Origin: Halomonas eurihalina
GTDB taxonomy: Bacteria; Pseudomonadota; Gammaproteobacteria; Pseudomonadales; Halomonadaceae
Direction of reading: 5' to 3'
Length of the DNA stretch: 64,000 nt
Assembly (NCBI RefSeq): GCF_008274785.1
Contig: NZ_VTPU01000004.1
Coordinates: 174,882 to 238,881, forward strand
The position numbers and the translations under genes are program-made. The notes under the pieces are model-generated. The model saw nothing but the letters and a program-made list of their open reading frames with translations. It made no database searches and was not told the DNA's origin. Position 1 is the first letter of the stretch; each line of letters begins with the position of its first letter. Below, piece by piece: positions 8,505 to 16,637 of this stretch.

Positions 8505-9674
8505 TCAGCCTCTAATTTGTGGGCGATGGACGCGGAAGGCAAGACCGAGCAGTACCAGCGGCACGGCGCACATCGGGATCAACAGCACATTGAGCAGCGG
8601 CCAGCCAAGACTGGAGACCGCAGGGCCAGCCAGCAGGGCGGTGATGGCCACGGTGGAGAATACCAGGAATTCGTTGGCGGCCTGGGTGCGGGCCTTCTCG
8701 GCGGGGCCATGCGCTTCGGTGAGCAGGCCGGTGGCCGGCAGGAAGGTGAAGTTCCAGCCCACGCCGAGCAGCACCAGGCCGGCATGGAAGCCGGCCAATC
8801 CGGCATCGAGCTGGGCGGTCAGGGCGCTGGCGATCAGCAGCAGGCAGCCGCAGACGATCATGCGTGAGGCGCCGAAGCGGGCCGTCAATCGGCCGGTCAC
8901 GAAGGACGGCAGGAACATGGCCACCACGTGCCACTGGATGGTGGTCGAGACGTGATTGAAATCATGGCCGACCTTGGCCATGGCCAGCGGAGTGGCGGTC
9001 ATCGCCAGGTTCATTACCCCGTAGCCGACCATGGCGCTGATGACTGCCAGCATGAAGACCGGTTGGCGAACGATCTCGCCCAGTGGGCGCTGCTCGCCGC
9101 TGCTGGTGTCGTGGGTGCCGGCGGGCATGCGCACGAAGGCCAGCAGCACCAGGGCACAGAGATAGAGCACGCCGAGGCCGATGAAGCTGCCCAGGTAGGG
9201 GGTGTCGGCCAGGCTGTGGCTGTTCCGTGCCAGCCACGGGCCGAAGAAGGCCGCCAATACGCCGCCGCCCATCACCAGGCCGATGGCACGATCGCGACCG
9301 CCCTCGGGCGCGGCTTCGACGGCGGCGAAGCGATAGAGCTGGCCGAAGCCGATACCGATGCCGATCAGCCAGGTGGCGACCAGGAACAGGTCGAAGCGTT
9401 GCGTGTGCAGAGCCAATACGGCGAGAGCCGCCCCGGCGATGCCCGTCAGGTTGCCAAGCACGAAGCCTCGACGACGGCCTAGCCTGGCCATGATCAGGGA
9501 GGCCGGAATGGTGGCGCACATCAGGCCCAGCCATTGCGTAGCCACCGGGGCGGTGGACCAGGCCGGGGCCGGGGCGAGCTGGGCGCCGATCAGCGGCGAG
9601 ACGGCGATCAGCAGGATGTTGCCGCTTACCAGCAGGGCCTGGCAGAGCGAGAGCAGGGATACGGTCAGGGGCAT
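8505..9674 (-). CDS. MFS transporter (drug/arabinose efflux type)
   Basis: 389 residues with about twelve hydrophobic segments. The loop between helices 2 and 3 has the MFS motif A form (ARLGRRRGFVLG). I start it at the ATG at 9674 because GAGGAGG lies 5-11 nt before it and the protein then begins directly with the first membrane helix. That ATG lies inside the end of the GlxA-type regulator gene (10-nt overlap), so the two are coupled. Family members export small molecules by proton antiport; the substrate cannot be told from sequence. Confidence 0.85.
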   Translation of the reverse strand: MPLTVSLLSLCQALLVSGNILLIAVSPLIGAQLAPAPAWSTAPVATQWLGLMCATIPASLIMARLGRRRGFVLGNLTGIAGAALAVLALHTQRFDLFLVATWLIGIGIGFGQLYRFAAVEAAPEGGRDRAIGLVMGGGVLAAFFGPWLARNSHSLADTPYLGSFIGLGVLYLCALVLLAFVRMPAGTHDTSSGEQRPLGEIVRQPVFMLAVISAMVGYGVMNLAMTATPLAMAKVGHDFNHVSTTIQWHVVAMFLPSFVTGRLTARFGASRMIVCGCLLLIASALTAQLDAGLAGFHAGLVLLGVGWNFTFLPATGLLTEAHGPAEKARTQAANEFLVFSTVAITALLAGPAVSSLGWPLLNVLLIPMCAVPLVLLGLAFRVHRPQIRG

Positions 9675-10684
9675 GGAACCTCCTCGGTGGTGAGCGTGGT
9701 GGGGCCGAAGCGTTGGCGGTAGACCGATGGCGAGATGCCGTACTGGCGGTGGAAGAGGCGCCGTAGTTGCTCGGCACGCCCCAACCGCCACTGCTCGGCC
9801 AGCCGTTCGAGCGATGGAGCGGGGCGGGCATTGAGCAGGTGCATCCGTGCGCCCTCCAGTCGCAGGCGAGTCAGGTAGGCGCCGGGCGTGGTGTCCAGGT
9901 GACGCCGAAACAGCCGCGACAGATGGCGCGGCGTGACCGACATGCGCGCCGCCATGCTCTCCAGGTCGTGATCGGCGGCGGGATCGGCATGCAGCTGGTC
10001 GAGCAGTTCACGCAAGGGGCCAGTGGCGCGTTGCTGGCCCAGAAGCGCCTCGCTGAACTGGGCCTGGCCACCGGGGCGATGCAGGAACATCACCAGCTCG
10101 CGGGCGACGCGACCCGCAAGGGCGGCACCGTGGTCGGCCTCGACCATCGAAAGGGCTAGATCGATGCCGGCAGTGACGCCGGCGCTGGTGTAGCGGCCCT
10201 TGTCTTCCACGTAGAGGGCATCGGGGATGACGCGGAGTCGCGGATAGGTTCGGGCCAGGGCGTCGCAGTGGCGCCAGTGGGTGGTGGCCTGGTGGTCGTC
10301 CAGTAGCCCTGCTTCCGCCAGCAGGAAGGCACCGCTGCAGATGGCGCCCAGCCGCCGGATGTCGGGAGCGAGCTCGCGCAGCCCATCGATGTGGTGGCGT
10401 TGTCGGCACTGCTGAAAGACGCCACTGCCGCCGGCGACCAGCAGGGTATCCGGGGCGCCGAGTGTCTCCAGCCCTTGCCAGTCGAGATCGGCCATCATCG
10501 CCAGGCCGCCGTTGGTGACCAGGGTGCCGGGGGCGCGGGCGACCAGGTTCAGTTCGTAAAGTGGCTGTCCGGCAAGTGTGTTGGCGCTGGCGAAGACCTG
10601 CCAGGGCCCGGAAACATCGAGGACCTGGCAGTCGGGATAGGCGAGCAGCACTACGCGACGTGCATGGGACGGTGGGGAGGTCAT
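9665..10684 (-). CDS. GlxA-family transcriptional regulator (DJ-1/PfpI plus AraC HTH)
   Basis: 339 residues. The N-terminal 170 residues form a DJ-1/PfpI-like amidotransferase-fold domain (VVLLAYPDCQVLDVSGP at the start, AICSGAFLLAEAGLL in the middle). The C-terminal 100 residues form an AraC-type double helix-turn-helix (ARMSVTPRHLSRLFRRHLDTTPG and the following RLEGARMHLL). This architecture is the GlxA class; characterised members, such as GbdR, control catabolism of small amines and amino acids. The downstream MFS gene starts inside its last codons, so it probably controls and is co-translated with that transporter. Ligand unknown. Confidence 0.88.
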   Translation of the reverse strand: MTSPPSHARRVVLLAYPDCQVLDVSGPWQVFASANTLAGQPLYELNLVARAPGTLVTNGGLAMMADLDWQGLETLGAPDTLLVAGGSGVFQQCRQRHHIDGLRELAPDIRRLGAICSGAFLLAEAGLLDDHQATTHWRHCDALARTYPRLRVIPDALYVEDKGRYTSAGVTAGIDLALSMVEADHGAALAGRVARELVMFLHRPGGQAQFSEALLGQQRATGPLRELLDQLHADPAADHDLESMAARMSVTPRHLSRLFRRHLDTTPGAYLTRLRLEGARMHLLNARPAPSLERLAEQWRLGRAEQLRRLFHRQYGISPSVYRQRFGPTTLTTEEVPCP

Positions 10685-10773
10685 GGCAACTCCAGGCTCA
10701 GCAGGATGACTCGAGTCTGGCGGAAGGCTGGAATGTCCACAATGACCAATATCCCACTTATAAGGACATGGTG

Positions 10774-10818
10774 GTTAGCGACATGGCAGTTAGCGACATG
10801 GCAGTTAGAGACATGGGA
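10774..10818. repeat. Three 15-bp tandem repeats
   Basis: GTTAGCGACATGGCA occurs twice exactly (10774-10788, 10789-10803) and once with two changes (10804-10818). A degenerate fourth copy sharing GGACATGG lies just before (about 10759-10773). The array is between the divergent-side regulator start and the terminator of the sodium symporter gene. Seen on the minus strand, it lies just beyond the transcription terminator. Confidence 0.85.
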
Positions 10819-10830
10819 TGCTGAAACAAC

Positions 10831-10856
10831 GATGCCCCGCAGGGAAGCGGGGCATC
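10831..10856 (-). terminator. Rho-independent terminator of the sodium symporter gene
   Basis: GATGCCCCGC and GCGGGGCATC form a perfect 10-bp stem around a 6-nt loop. On the minus strand it is followed by GTTGTTTC, a moderate T-rich tail. It begins 24 nt after the symporter stop codon. Confidence 0.8.
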
Positions 10857-10880
10857 GAAGTCATACGCGAGATGCGTGTC

Positions 10881-12476
10881 TCAGACGGCGAAGGCGGCAT
10901 ACATGATGACGACCAGAATCACCAGGATGATGCCGACGGGCACTGCTCCCTTCCAGGGCGTGAGATCGACCGCGCCGCTGTCCTGATGGACCCAGGCCTC
11001 GGGGCGGGGGCGCAGCTTGCCGATGATCAGCATGCCGATCACCAGCAGCAAGAAGACGGCGCCAACGAAATGGAACTCATGGATGACCTGGGGCAGCTTG
11101 TCGAACGGCGGAATGAAGTAACCGGCGAAGATCAGCAGGCAGCCGCCGACCAGGGCAATCTTGGCGGCCATGGCGGGCACGCGGCGCGTCAGCAGGCCAA
11201 CCAGTACCACCGCCAGAATGGGGATGAAGTAGATGGCATTCATCTTCTGCAGGTAGCCGAACAGGCTTTCCTGGCCGGCCAGCAGCGGGGCGATGGTCAT
11301 GGCGATCACGGCCATGATCCAGCCGAAGATCTTGCTGGCGCGTACGACCTGGGCCTCGCTGGCTTCCTTGTTGAGCACGCCCTTGTAGAAGCCGAGACTG
11401 AACAGGGTGGTGGTACTGTTCAGAGCCGAGTTGAAGGACGACAGGATGGCGCCGACCATCACGGCGGCGAAGAAGCCGGTGAGGTAGGGCGGCAGCACGT
11501 TGAACACCAGGTGACCGTAGGCTTCGTCGGCCTTGACACCCTGATCGGCATAGAGGTGGTAGGCGATGATGCCTGGCAGTACCAGGTAGATGGGGCCGAG
11601 CAGCTTGAAGAAGCCGGTCAGCAGCACGCCTTTCTGGCCTTCGGCCAGGTTCTTGGCGGCGAAGGTACGCTGGATGATCTGCTGGTTGGTAGTCCAGTAG
11701 AAGACGTTGATCAAGAAAACGCCGGTGAACAGGGTGAAGAAGGGCACCTGCTGGTCGGACCCGCCGATAGAGTTGAGTTTGTCGGGATGGGTCTGCTTGA
11801 GGGTATCCCAGCCGGCCATGATGCCGCTGCCATCACTGATCGCCTGCAGGCCGAAGTAGACGATGACGAAGCCACCGACCAGCAGGCCGATGCCATTGAG
11901 CGTATCGGAAACGGCGACGGTACGCAGGCCGCCGAACAGGGCATAGACCGAGCCGATCAGCCCCACCAGCCAGACGGTCAGCCACAGCAGCAGCGTCGGC
12001 GACTCGATGCCGGTCAGCCCCTGCAGATCGAGCATGCCCTGTAATCCCATGGCGCCCGAGTAGAGGATGATCGGCAGCAGAATCACCGCATAGGCGAGCA
12101 GGAAGATCACGTTGGTGATGCGCTGGGTAGCCTTGTCGAAGCGTATCTCCAGCAGCTGCGGCACGGTAGCGATGCCGCTGCGCAAAAAGCGCGGCAGGAA
12201 GAACAGTGCCAGCAGCACCAGGGCGATGACGGCGACCACTTCCCAGGCCATCACGCTCAGGCCATCGCTGAAGGCGGAGCCGTTGAGCCCGACCATCTGT
12301 TCGGTGGAGAGGTTGGTCATCAGCAGCGAGCCGGCAATCAGCGGGAAGGTCAGGCTGCGACCGGCCAGGAAGAGTCCGTTGGCGCTCTTGTGATCGTCGC
12401 GACGGGTGATCCGCCAGGTGATAAGGGCCACCAGACCCGTGAAGAACAAGAAAGAAGCGAGTGTCAGGGCATGCAT
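10881..12476 (-). CDS. Sodium:solute symporter (SSS family, YidK-like)
   Basis: 531 residues from the ATG at 12476; a second in-frame ATG seven codons earlier (12497) is possible, and neither has a strong ribosome-binding site. About fourteen membrane helices are expected. The segments [28 protein letters not shown] and [28 protein letters not shown] (only their cores are diagnostic) match E. coli YidK and the SLC5 sugar/solute sodium symporters. It imports a solute, possibly a sugar, with sodium, which suits a halophile. It is monocistronic with its own terminator. Confidence 0.85.
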   Translation of the reverse strand: MHALTLASFLFFTGLVALITWRITRRDDHKSANGLFLAGRSLTFPLIAGSLLMTNLSTEQMVGLNGSAFSDGLSVMAWEVVAVIALVLLALFFLPRFLRSGIATVPQLLEIRFDKATQRITNVIFLLAYAVILLPIILYSGAMGLQGMLDLQGLTGIESPTLLLWLTVWLVGLIGSVYALFGGLRTVAVSDTLNGIGLLVGGFVIVYFGLQAISDGSGIMAGWDTLKQTHPDKLNSIGGSDQQVPFFTLFTGVFLINVFYWTTNQQIIQRTFAAKNLAEGQKGVLLTGFFKLLGPIYLVLPGIIAYHLYADQGVKADEAYGHLVFNVLPPYLTGFFAAVMVGAILSSFNSALNSTTTLFSLGFYKGVLNKEASEAQVVRASKIFGWIMAVIAMTIAPLLAGQESLFGYLQKMNAIYFIPILAVVLVGLLTRRVPAMAAKIALVGGCLLIFAGYFIPPFDKLPQVIHEFHFVGAVFLLLVIGMLIIGKLRPRPEAWVHQDSGAVDLTPWKGAVPVGIILVILVVIMYAAFAV

Positions 12477-12737
12477 GTCAGAGGATTCCGTAAACATCAG
12501 GGTTTATTGCCGTGTCGCTCGCGCCTTGCGAAGTCAAATTTCGTAAATTTACAGCGACGCAGGGAGTTTATGAGCAGTGCAAGCAGATGCCATACGCCTT
12601 TCGTCTAGTATCTTCCCTCTAATAGCTTTCGTCTGGCACCTATTGGCTGACACCTTCTGGTAGTGCGCCGCTTGCCAGCGTGGCGAGCTGCTAAGCTGGA
12701 TGACGGGCCGAACGGTCATGACACAGGGAATGACGGA

Positions 12738-13289
12738 ATGATGACGCACGAAGAGCCAAGACGGGTACTGGCGTTCTGGTTCGAGACGCTGGGCCCGGCC
12801 CAGTGGTTTCGCAAGGATCCTGCCCTGGATGCCGAGATCGCCGAGCGTTTCGCCGATACACTGGAAGCGGCGCTGCGCGGCGAGCTTTGGCAGTGGCGCG
12901 AGACATCCCAGGGCCGGCTGGCGGAGGTGATCGTGCTTGATCAGTTCTCGCGCAATATCCATCGCGACACGCCTCGGGCCTTCGCCGCCGACCCCGTCGC
13001 CCTGGTCCTGGCCCAGGAAGCCGTGGCCCGGGGCGATGATCGAGTGCTCGAACCCGGGGAGCGCGCTTTCCTCTATATGCCTTACATGCACAGCGAGTCG
13101 CGGGTCGTTCATGACGAAGCGCTACGCCTTTTCGACCAACCCGGTCTGGAGCGCAACCTGGAGTTCGAGCATCGGCATCGTGCGATCCTCGAGCGCTTTG
13201 GGCGCTATCCGCATCGCAATGCCATCCTGGGACGAGCCTCGACACCCGAAGAGTTGGCATTTCTCGAGCAGCCAGGGTCTTCCTTCTGA
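12738..13289 (+). CDS. DUF924 family protein
   Basis: 183 residues. It begins within a few residues of the typical DUF924 opening (RVLAFWFETLGPAQWFRKD), and has the family blocks VIVLDQFSRNIHRDTP, FLYMPYMHSES and RHRAILERFGRYPHRN. DUF924 proteins (COG3803) are predicted soluble, all-alpha proteins; no activity is established. Two adjacent ATG codons (12738 and 12741) could start it, with GGGA 12 nt upstream; in-frame codons further upstream have no family similarity. The 12498-12737 gap before it holds AT-rich sequence but no element I can name. Confidence 0.82.
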   Translation: MMTHEEPRRVLAFWFETLGPAQWFRKDPALDAEIAERFADTLEAALRGELWQWRETSQGRLAEVIVLDQFSRNIHRDTPRAFAADPVALVLAQEAVARGDDRVLEPGERAFLYMPYMHSESRVVHDEALRLFDQPGLERNLEFEHRHRAILERFGRYPHRNAILGRASTPEELAFLEQPGSSF

Positions 13290-13340
13290 CATCCTGGCAA
13301 GGCACCATCATTGACGCCACCAACCGGAAAGGAGAACGGC

Positions 13341-13583
13341 ATGAGTATCATTGCATGGTTGATCATTGGAGGACTGGCGGGCTGGATTGCCGGCAACATC
13401 ATGCGTGGCGGCGGCTTCGGGCTGCTGGGCAATATCGGCGTGGGAGTCGTCGGCGCAGTGGTCGGCGGTTTCCTGTTCAGCCTGCTCGGGCTGTCATCCG
13501 GCGGTTTCATCGGTTCGCTGGTGACCGCTGTGGTGGGAGCCGTGGTGCTGCTGTGGGTCATCGCCAAGGTCAAGAAGGCCTGA
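13341..13583 (+). CDS. GlsB/YeaQ/YmgE family stress-response membrane protein
   Basis: 80 residues, almost entirely hydrophobic, with three short membrane segments rich in glycine. It is a member of the transglycosylase-associated protein family (Transgly_assoc), typified by YeaQ and YmgE, with the opening WLIIGGLAGWIAGNIMRGGG. AAAGGAG lies 6-12 nt before the ATG. The family is commonly induced by stress; biochemical role unknown. It ends 42 nt before a strong bidirectional terminator. Confidence 0.88.
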   Translation: MSIIAWLIIGGLAGWIAGNIMRGGGFGLLGNIGVGVVGAVVGGFLFSLLGLSSGGFIGSLVTAVVGAVVLLWVIAKVKKA

Positions 13584-13624
13584 CGCGGACACCTTGTCCG
13601 GCATGACGCTTGTTTGTCGTGAAA

Positions 13625-13650
13625 AAGCGCCGCCCTTCAGGGCGGCGCTT
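13625..13650. terminator. Bidirectional terminator between yeaQ-like gene and gabT
   Basis: AAGCGCCGCCC and GGGCGGCGCTT form a perfect 11-bp stem with a TTCA loop. A run of A on the left and TTT on the right gives a T tract on both strands. It serves the plus-strand small membrane gene and the minus-strand gabT. Confidence 0.88.
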
Positions 13651-13678
13651 TGCTGTGGTAGCCAGATCCAAGCTTGGC

Positions 13679-14977
13679 TCAGGCGGTGGCGGCGCTCTGC
13701 TGGCCGGCCAGTTCCTTCAGGCAGGTCTCGATGATGTCCAGGCCTTCCTCGAGGATCGCGTCCTCGATGGTCACCGGCATCAAGAACCGGATGGTGTTGC
13801 CGTACATGCCGCAGGACAGCAGGATCAGGCCCTTCTCGCGGGCTTTCTTGCACAGCGCTGCGGTTAGTTCGGCGTCCGGGGAATGCGCGCTCTTGTCGGC
13901 GACCACGTCGAAGGCGGCCATGGCGCCCATGTTGCGGGCATTGTCGATGCAGGCGAAATCGCGCTGCCAGGTGGCAAAGCGGGCGGCCAGCTTGTCGCCC
14001 AGTGCCTGGCTCTTCTCGAGGATGTTTTCCTGCTCGAAGACCTCGAGCACCGCCAGGGTCGCCGCGCAGGACACCGGGCTGCCCGTGTAGGTGCCGCCCA
14101 GGGAGTTGCCGCCGGAGGCATCCATCACCTTGTCGGTGCCGACCACGGCGGAGATCGGCATGCCGTCTGCCATGCTCTTGGCCATGGTCATGATGTCGGG
14201 CTCGACGCCGCTGTGCTCGATGGCGAACAGCTTGCCGGTACGGCCGAAGCCGGACTGTACCTCGTCGATGATCATCAGGATGCCGTGTTCGTCGCAGATC
14301 TCGCGGATCGCCTTGAGGAAGCTGGGCGGGGCCGGATAGAAGCCGCCTTCACCAAGCACCGGCTCGAGTACGATGGCTGCGGTGTCCTTGGGATTGGCGT
14401 CGGTCTTGAGGGTCATCTTCAGGCCGCGCAGGGCTTCGTCTTCGCTGACGCCGTGATAGGGCACGGGGAAGGGCGCGCGGAAGACATTGCCCGGCATGCT
14501 GCCGAAATCGGTGGAGTAGGGGGCGACCTTGCCATTCATGGCCATGGTCATGAAGGTACGGCCGTGATAGCCGCCGTCGAAGCAGATCACGTTGTTCTTG
14601 CCGGTGGCGGCACGCGCGACCTTGACGGCATTCTCCAGGGCCTCGGCACCGGAGTTGGCTAGCATGACCTTGGCATGGCCGCGTACCGGCGTCACCTGGC
14701 TGAGCTTCTCGGCCACCTTCACGTAGCCTTCATAGGGCATCACCGTCTGACAGGTGTGCATGACGCGATCCAACTGTGCCTTGACGGCCTCGACCACCTT
14801 GGGATGGCGATGACCGATGTTGAGTACGCCGATGCCACCGGCGAAATCGATGAAGCGGTTGCCGTCGGCATCCCAGATCTCGGCGTTCTCGGCGCGATCG
14901 GCGAACGCGGTAGCGGGGCTGGCGGCGCCGCTGGCGACATAGCGCTGCTTGAGTTCATTGAGCTGGGCGTTATTCAT
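13679..14977 (-). CDS. gabT: 4-aminobutyrate aminotransferase
   Basis: 432 residues. A class-III PLP aminotransferase that transfers the amino group of GABA to 2-oxoglutarate, giving succinate semialdehyde and glutamate. The PLP-binding Lys267 is in TMAKSMADG and the ring-nitrogen Asp239 in MIIDEVQSGFGRTG. The N-terminal block DADGNRFIDFAGGIGVLNIGHRHP is typical of GabT. The start at 14977 has AGGAGA at a good distance; the longer reading frame back to 15028 lacks one. It follows gabD by 34 nt in the same direction, forming a GABA-degradation operon. Confidence 0.93.
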   Translation of the reverse strand: MNNAQLNELKQRYVASGAASPATAFADRAENAEIWDADGNRFIDFAGGIGVLNIGHRHPKVVEAVKAQLDRVMHTCQTVMPYEGYVKVAEKLSQVTPVRGHAKVMLANSGAEALENAVKVARAATGKNNVICFDGGYHGRTFMTMAMNGKVAPYSTDFGSMPGNVFRAPFPVPYHGVSEDEALRGLKMTLKTDANPKDTAAIVLEPVLGEGGFYPAPPSFLKAIREICDEHGILMIIDEVQSGFGRTGKLFAIEHSGVEPDIMTMAKSMADGMPISAVVGTDKVMDASGGNSLGGTYTGSPVSCAATLAVLEVFEQENILEKSQALGDKLAARFATWQRDFACIDNARNMGAMAAFDVVADKSAHSPDAELTAALCKKAREKGLILLSCGMYGNTIRFLMPVTIEDAILEEGLDIIETCLKELAGQQSAATA

Positions 14978-15011
14978 GACTGTCTCCTGGGATCGAAAAT
15001 ATGGGGGGCGA

Positions 15012-16457
15012 TTACAAGCCGCCGACACAGACGTATTTTAGTTCAGTGTATTCATCCAGACCGTGGTGCGACCCTTCGCGTCCCAGCCCGGATTCCTTGA
15101 CGCCGCCGAAGGGCGCAAGCTCGGTGGAGAGGAGGCCTTCATTGACCGCCACCATGCCATATTCCAGCGCTTCCATGACATGCCAGATACGGCGATAGTC
15201 GTTGGCGTAGAAGTAGGCGGCCAGGCCGAATTCGGTGGCGTTGGCCATGGCGATGGCCTCTTCGTCAGTGTCGAAGCGGAAGACCGGTGCCAAGGGGCCG
15301 AAGGTCTCCTCGGTGGCCACGCGCATGCTGTCGTCGACGTCACCGATTACCGTGGGCTGGAAGAAGGTGCCGCCGAGTTCATGGGGCTGGCCGCCGCAGA
15401 TCAGGCGCCCGCCCTTGTCGAGGGCATCGGCGATATGCTCGCGAACCTTGTCCACGGCGGCATCGTTGATCAGTGGCCCCTGGACCACGCCGTCCTCCAG
15501 GCCATTGCCGACCTGAAGTTCGGCGACGCGAGTGGCCAGCTTGTCGAGAAAGGCCTCGTAGACGCCGGCCTGCACCAGCATACGGTTGGTGCACACGCAG
15601 GTCTGGCCCGAGTTGCGGAACTTGGAGGCCACCGCGCCTTCCACGGCAGCGTCGAGGTCGGCATCGTCGAAGACGATGAACGGAGCGTTGCCGCCGAGTT
15701 CCATGGACGTCTTCTTGACCGTGCCGGCGCACTGGGCCAGCAGCCGTTTGCCCACGGCGGTGGAGCCGGTGAAGGACACCTTGCGTACCCGCGGATCAGT
15801 GGTGAGCACCTCGCCGATCTCGGCGGGACGGCTGGCAGTCACCACATTGATGACGCCCGCGGGAATACCGGCGTCCTCGGCCAGCTTGGCCATGGCCAGG
15901 GCGGTCAAGGGCGTCGCCTCGGCGGGCTTGACCACCACCGTGCAACCGGCTGCCAGCGCCGGAGCGCACTTGCGGGTGATCATCGCCAGGGGGAAGTTCC
16001 AGGGCGTGATGGCGGCCACTACGCCGATGGACTCGCGCAGCACCAGGATGCGCTTGTCGGCGCCATGGCTGGGCAGCGTCTCGCCGGCTACGTGCTTGGC
16101 CTGTTCGGCGTAAAACTCGACGAAGCTGGCGCCATAGGCGACTTCGCCGCGCGATTCGGCCAGCGGCTTGCCCTGCTCGCGGGTCATCAACCGGGCGAGG
16201 GCTTCCTGGTTGGCCATGATGAGCTCGAACCAGGCGCGCAGCAACGAGGCACGCTCCTTGGCGGTCTTGCGGCGCCAATCTCGCCAGGCCGTCTCGGCGG
16301 CGGCCACGGCCTGACGCGCGTCTTCGGCATCGAGGTCAGGGACATTGGCCAGCGTCTCGCCAGTAGCGGGATCGGTGACGGCGAAGCGACGCTCGGCGTC
16401 GCGCCACTGGCCGGCCACGTAGGCCTTGTCGATGAGCAACGGGATATCGGCGTTCAT
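15012..16457 (-). CDS. gabD: Succinate-semialdehyde dehydrogenase
   Basis: 481 residues, the usual GabD length. Catalytic Glu254 is in SMELGGNAPF and Cys287 in NSGQTCVCTNR; the NAD(P)-binding Lys177 is in VVVKPAEATPLTALA. The two cysteines around the active site (CVC) resemble the redox-sensitive pair of E. coli GabD. It oxidises succinate semialdehyde to succinate, completing the GABA shunt started by GabT downstream. No regulator gene lies beside the operon; the 16458-16637 gap to the divergent DUF1266 gene should hold its promoter. Confidence 0.93.
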   Translation of the reverse strand: MNADIPLLIDKAYVAGQWRDAERRFAVTDPATGETLANVPDLDAEDARQAVAAAETAWRDWRRKTAKERASLLRAWFELIMANQEALARLMTREQGKPLAESRGEVAYGASFVEFYAEQAKHVAGETLPSHGADKRILVLRESIGVVAAITPWNFPLAMITRKCAPALAAGCTVVVKPAEATPLTALAMAKLAEDAGIPAGVINVVTASRPAEIGEVLTTDPRVRKVSFTGSTAVGKRLLAQCAGTVKKTSMELGGNAPFIVFDDADLDAAVEGAVASKFRNSGQTCVCTNRMLVQAGVYEAFLDKLATRVAELQVGNGLEDGVVQGPLINDAAVDKVREHIADALDKGGRLICGGQPHELGGTFFQPTVIGDVDDSMRVATEETFGPLAPVFRFDTDEEAIAMANATEFGLAAYFYANDYRRIWHVMEALEYGMVAVNEGLLSTELAPFGGVKESGLGREGSHHGLDEYTELKYVCVGGL

Positions 16458-16637
16458 GAGGCAGACTCGCTTGGGTGGTTATCTTGTTTGACGAGTGTGC
16501 ATTATTTACAACAACGCGCCAAGTCCCCACGAGATCTTTCCCTGCAAGGGCTTCTAGCATCGGCGTAGCGCCTGCTTTCCGTTACACTGTGTCGCCGAAT
16601 TCATAGGGGCGCGTCTTGCGCTCCCTGATCCTGATGT

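Noticed and set aside
10818..12044. 408-codon plus-strand frame opposite the sodium symporter
   Set aside because: The minus-strand protein is a well-conserved membrane transporter; the opposite frame is Gln/Gly/Asp-rich and featureless.
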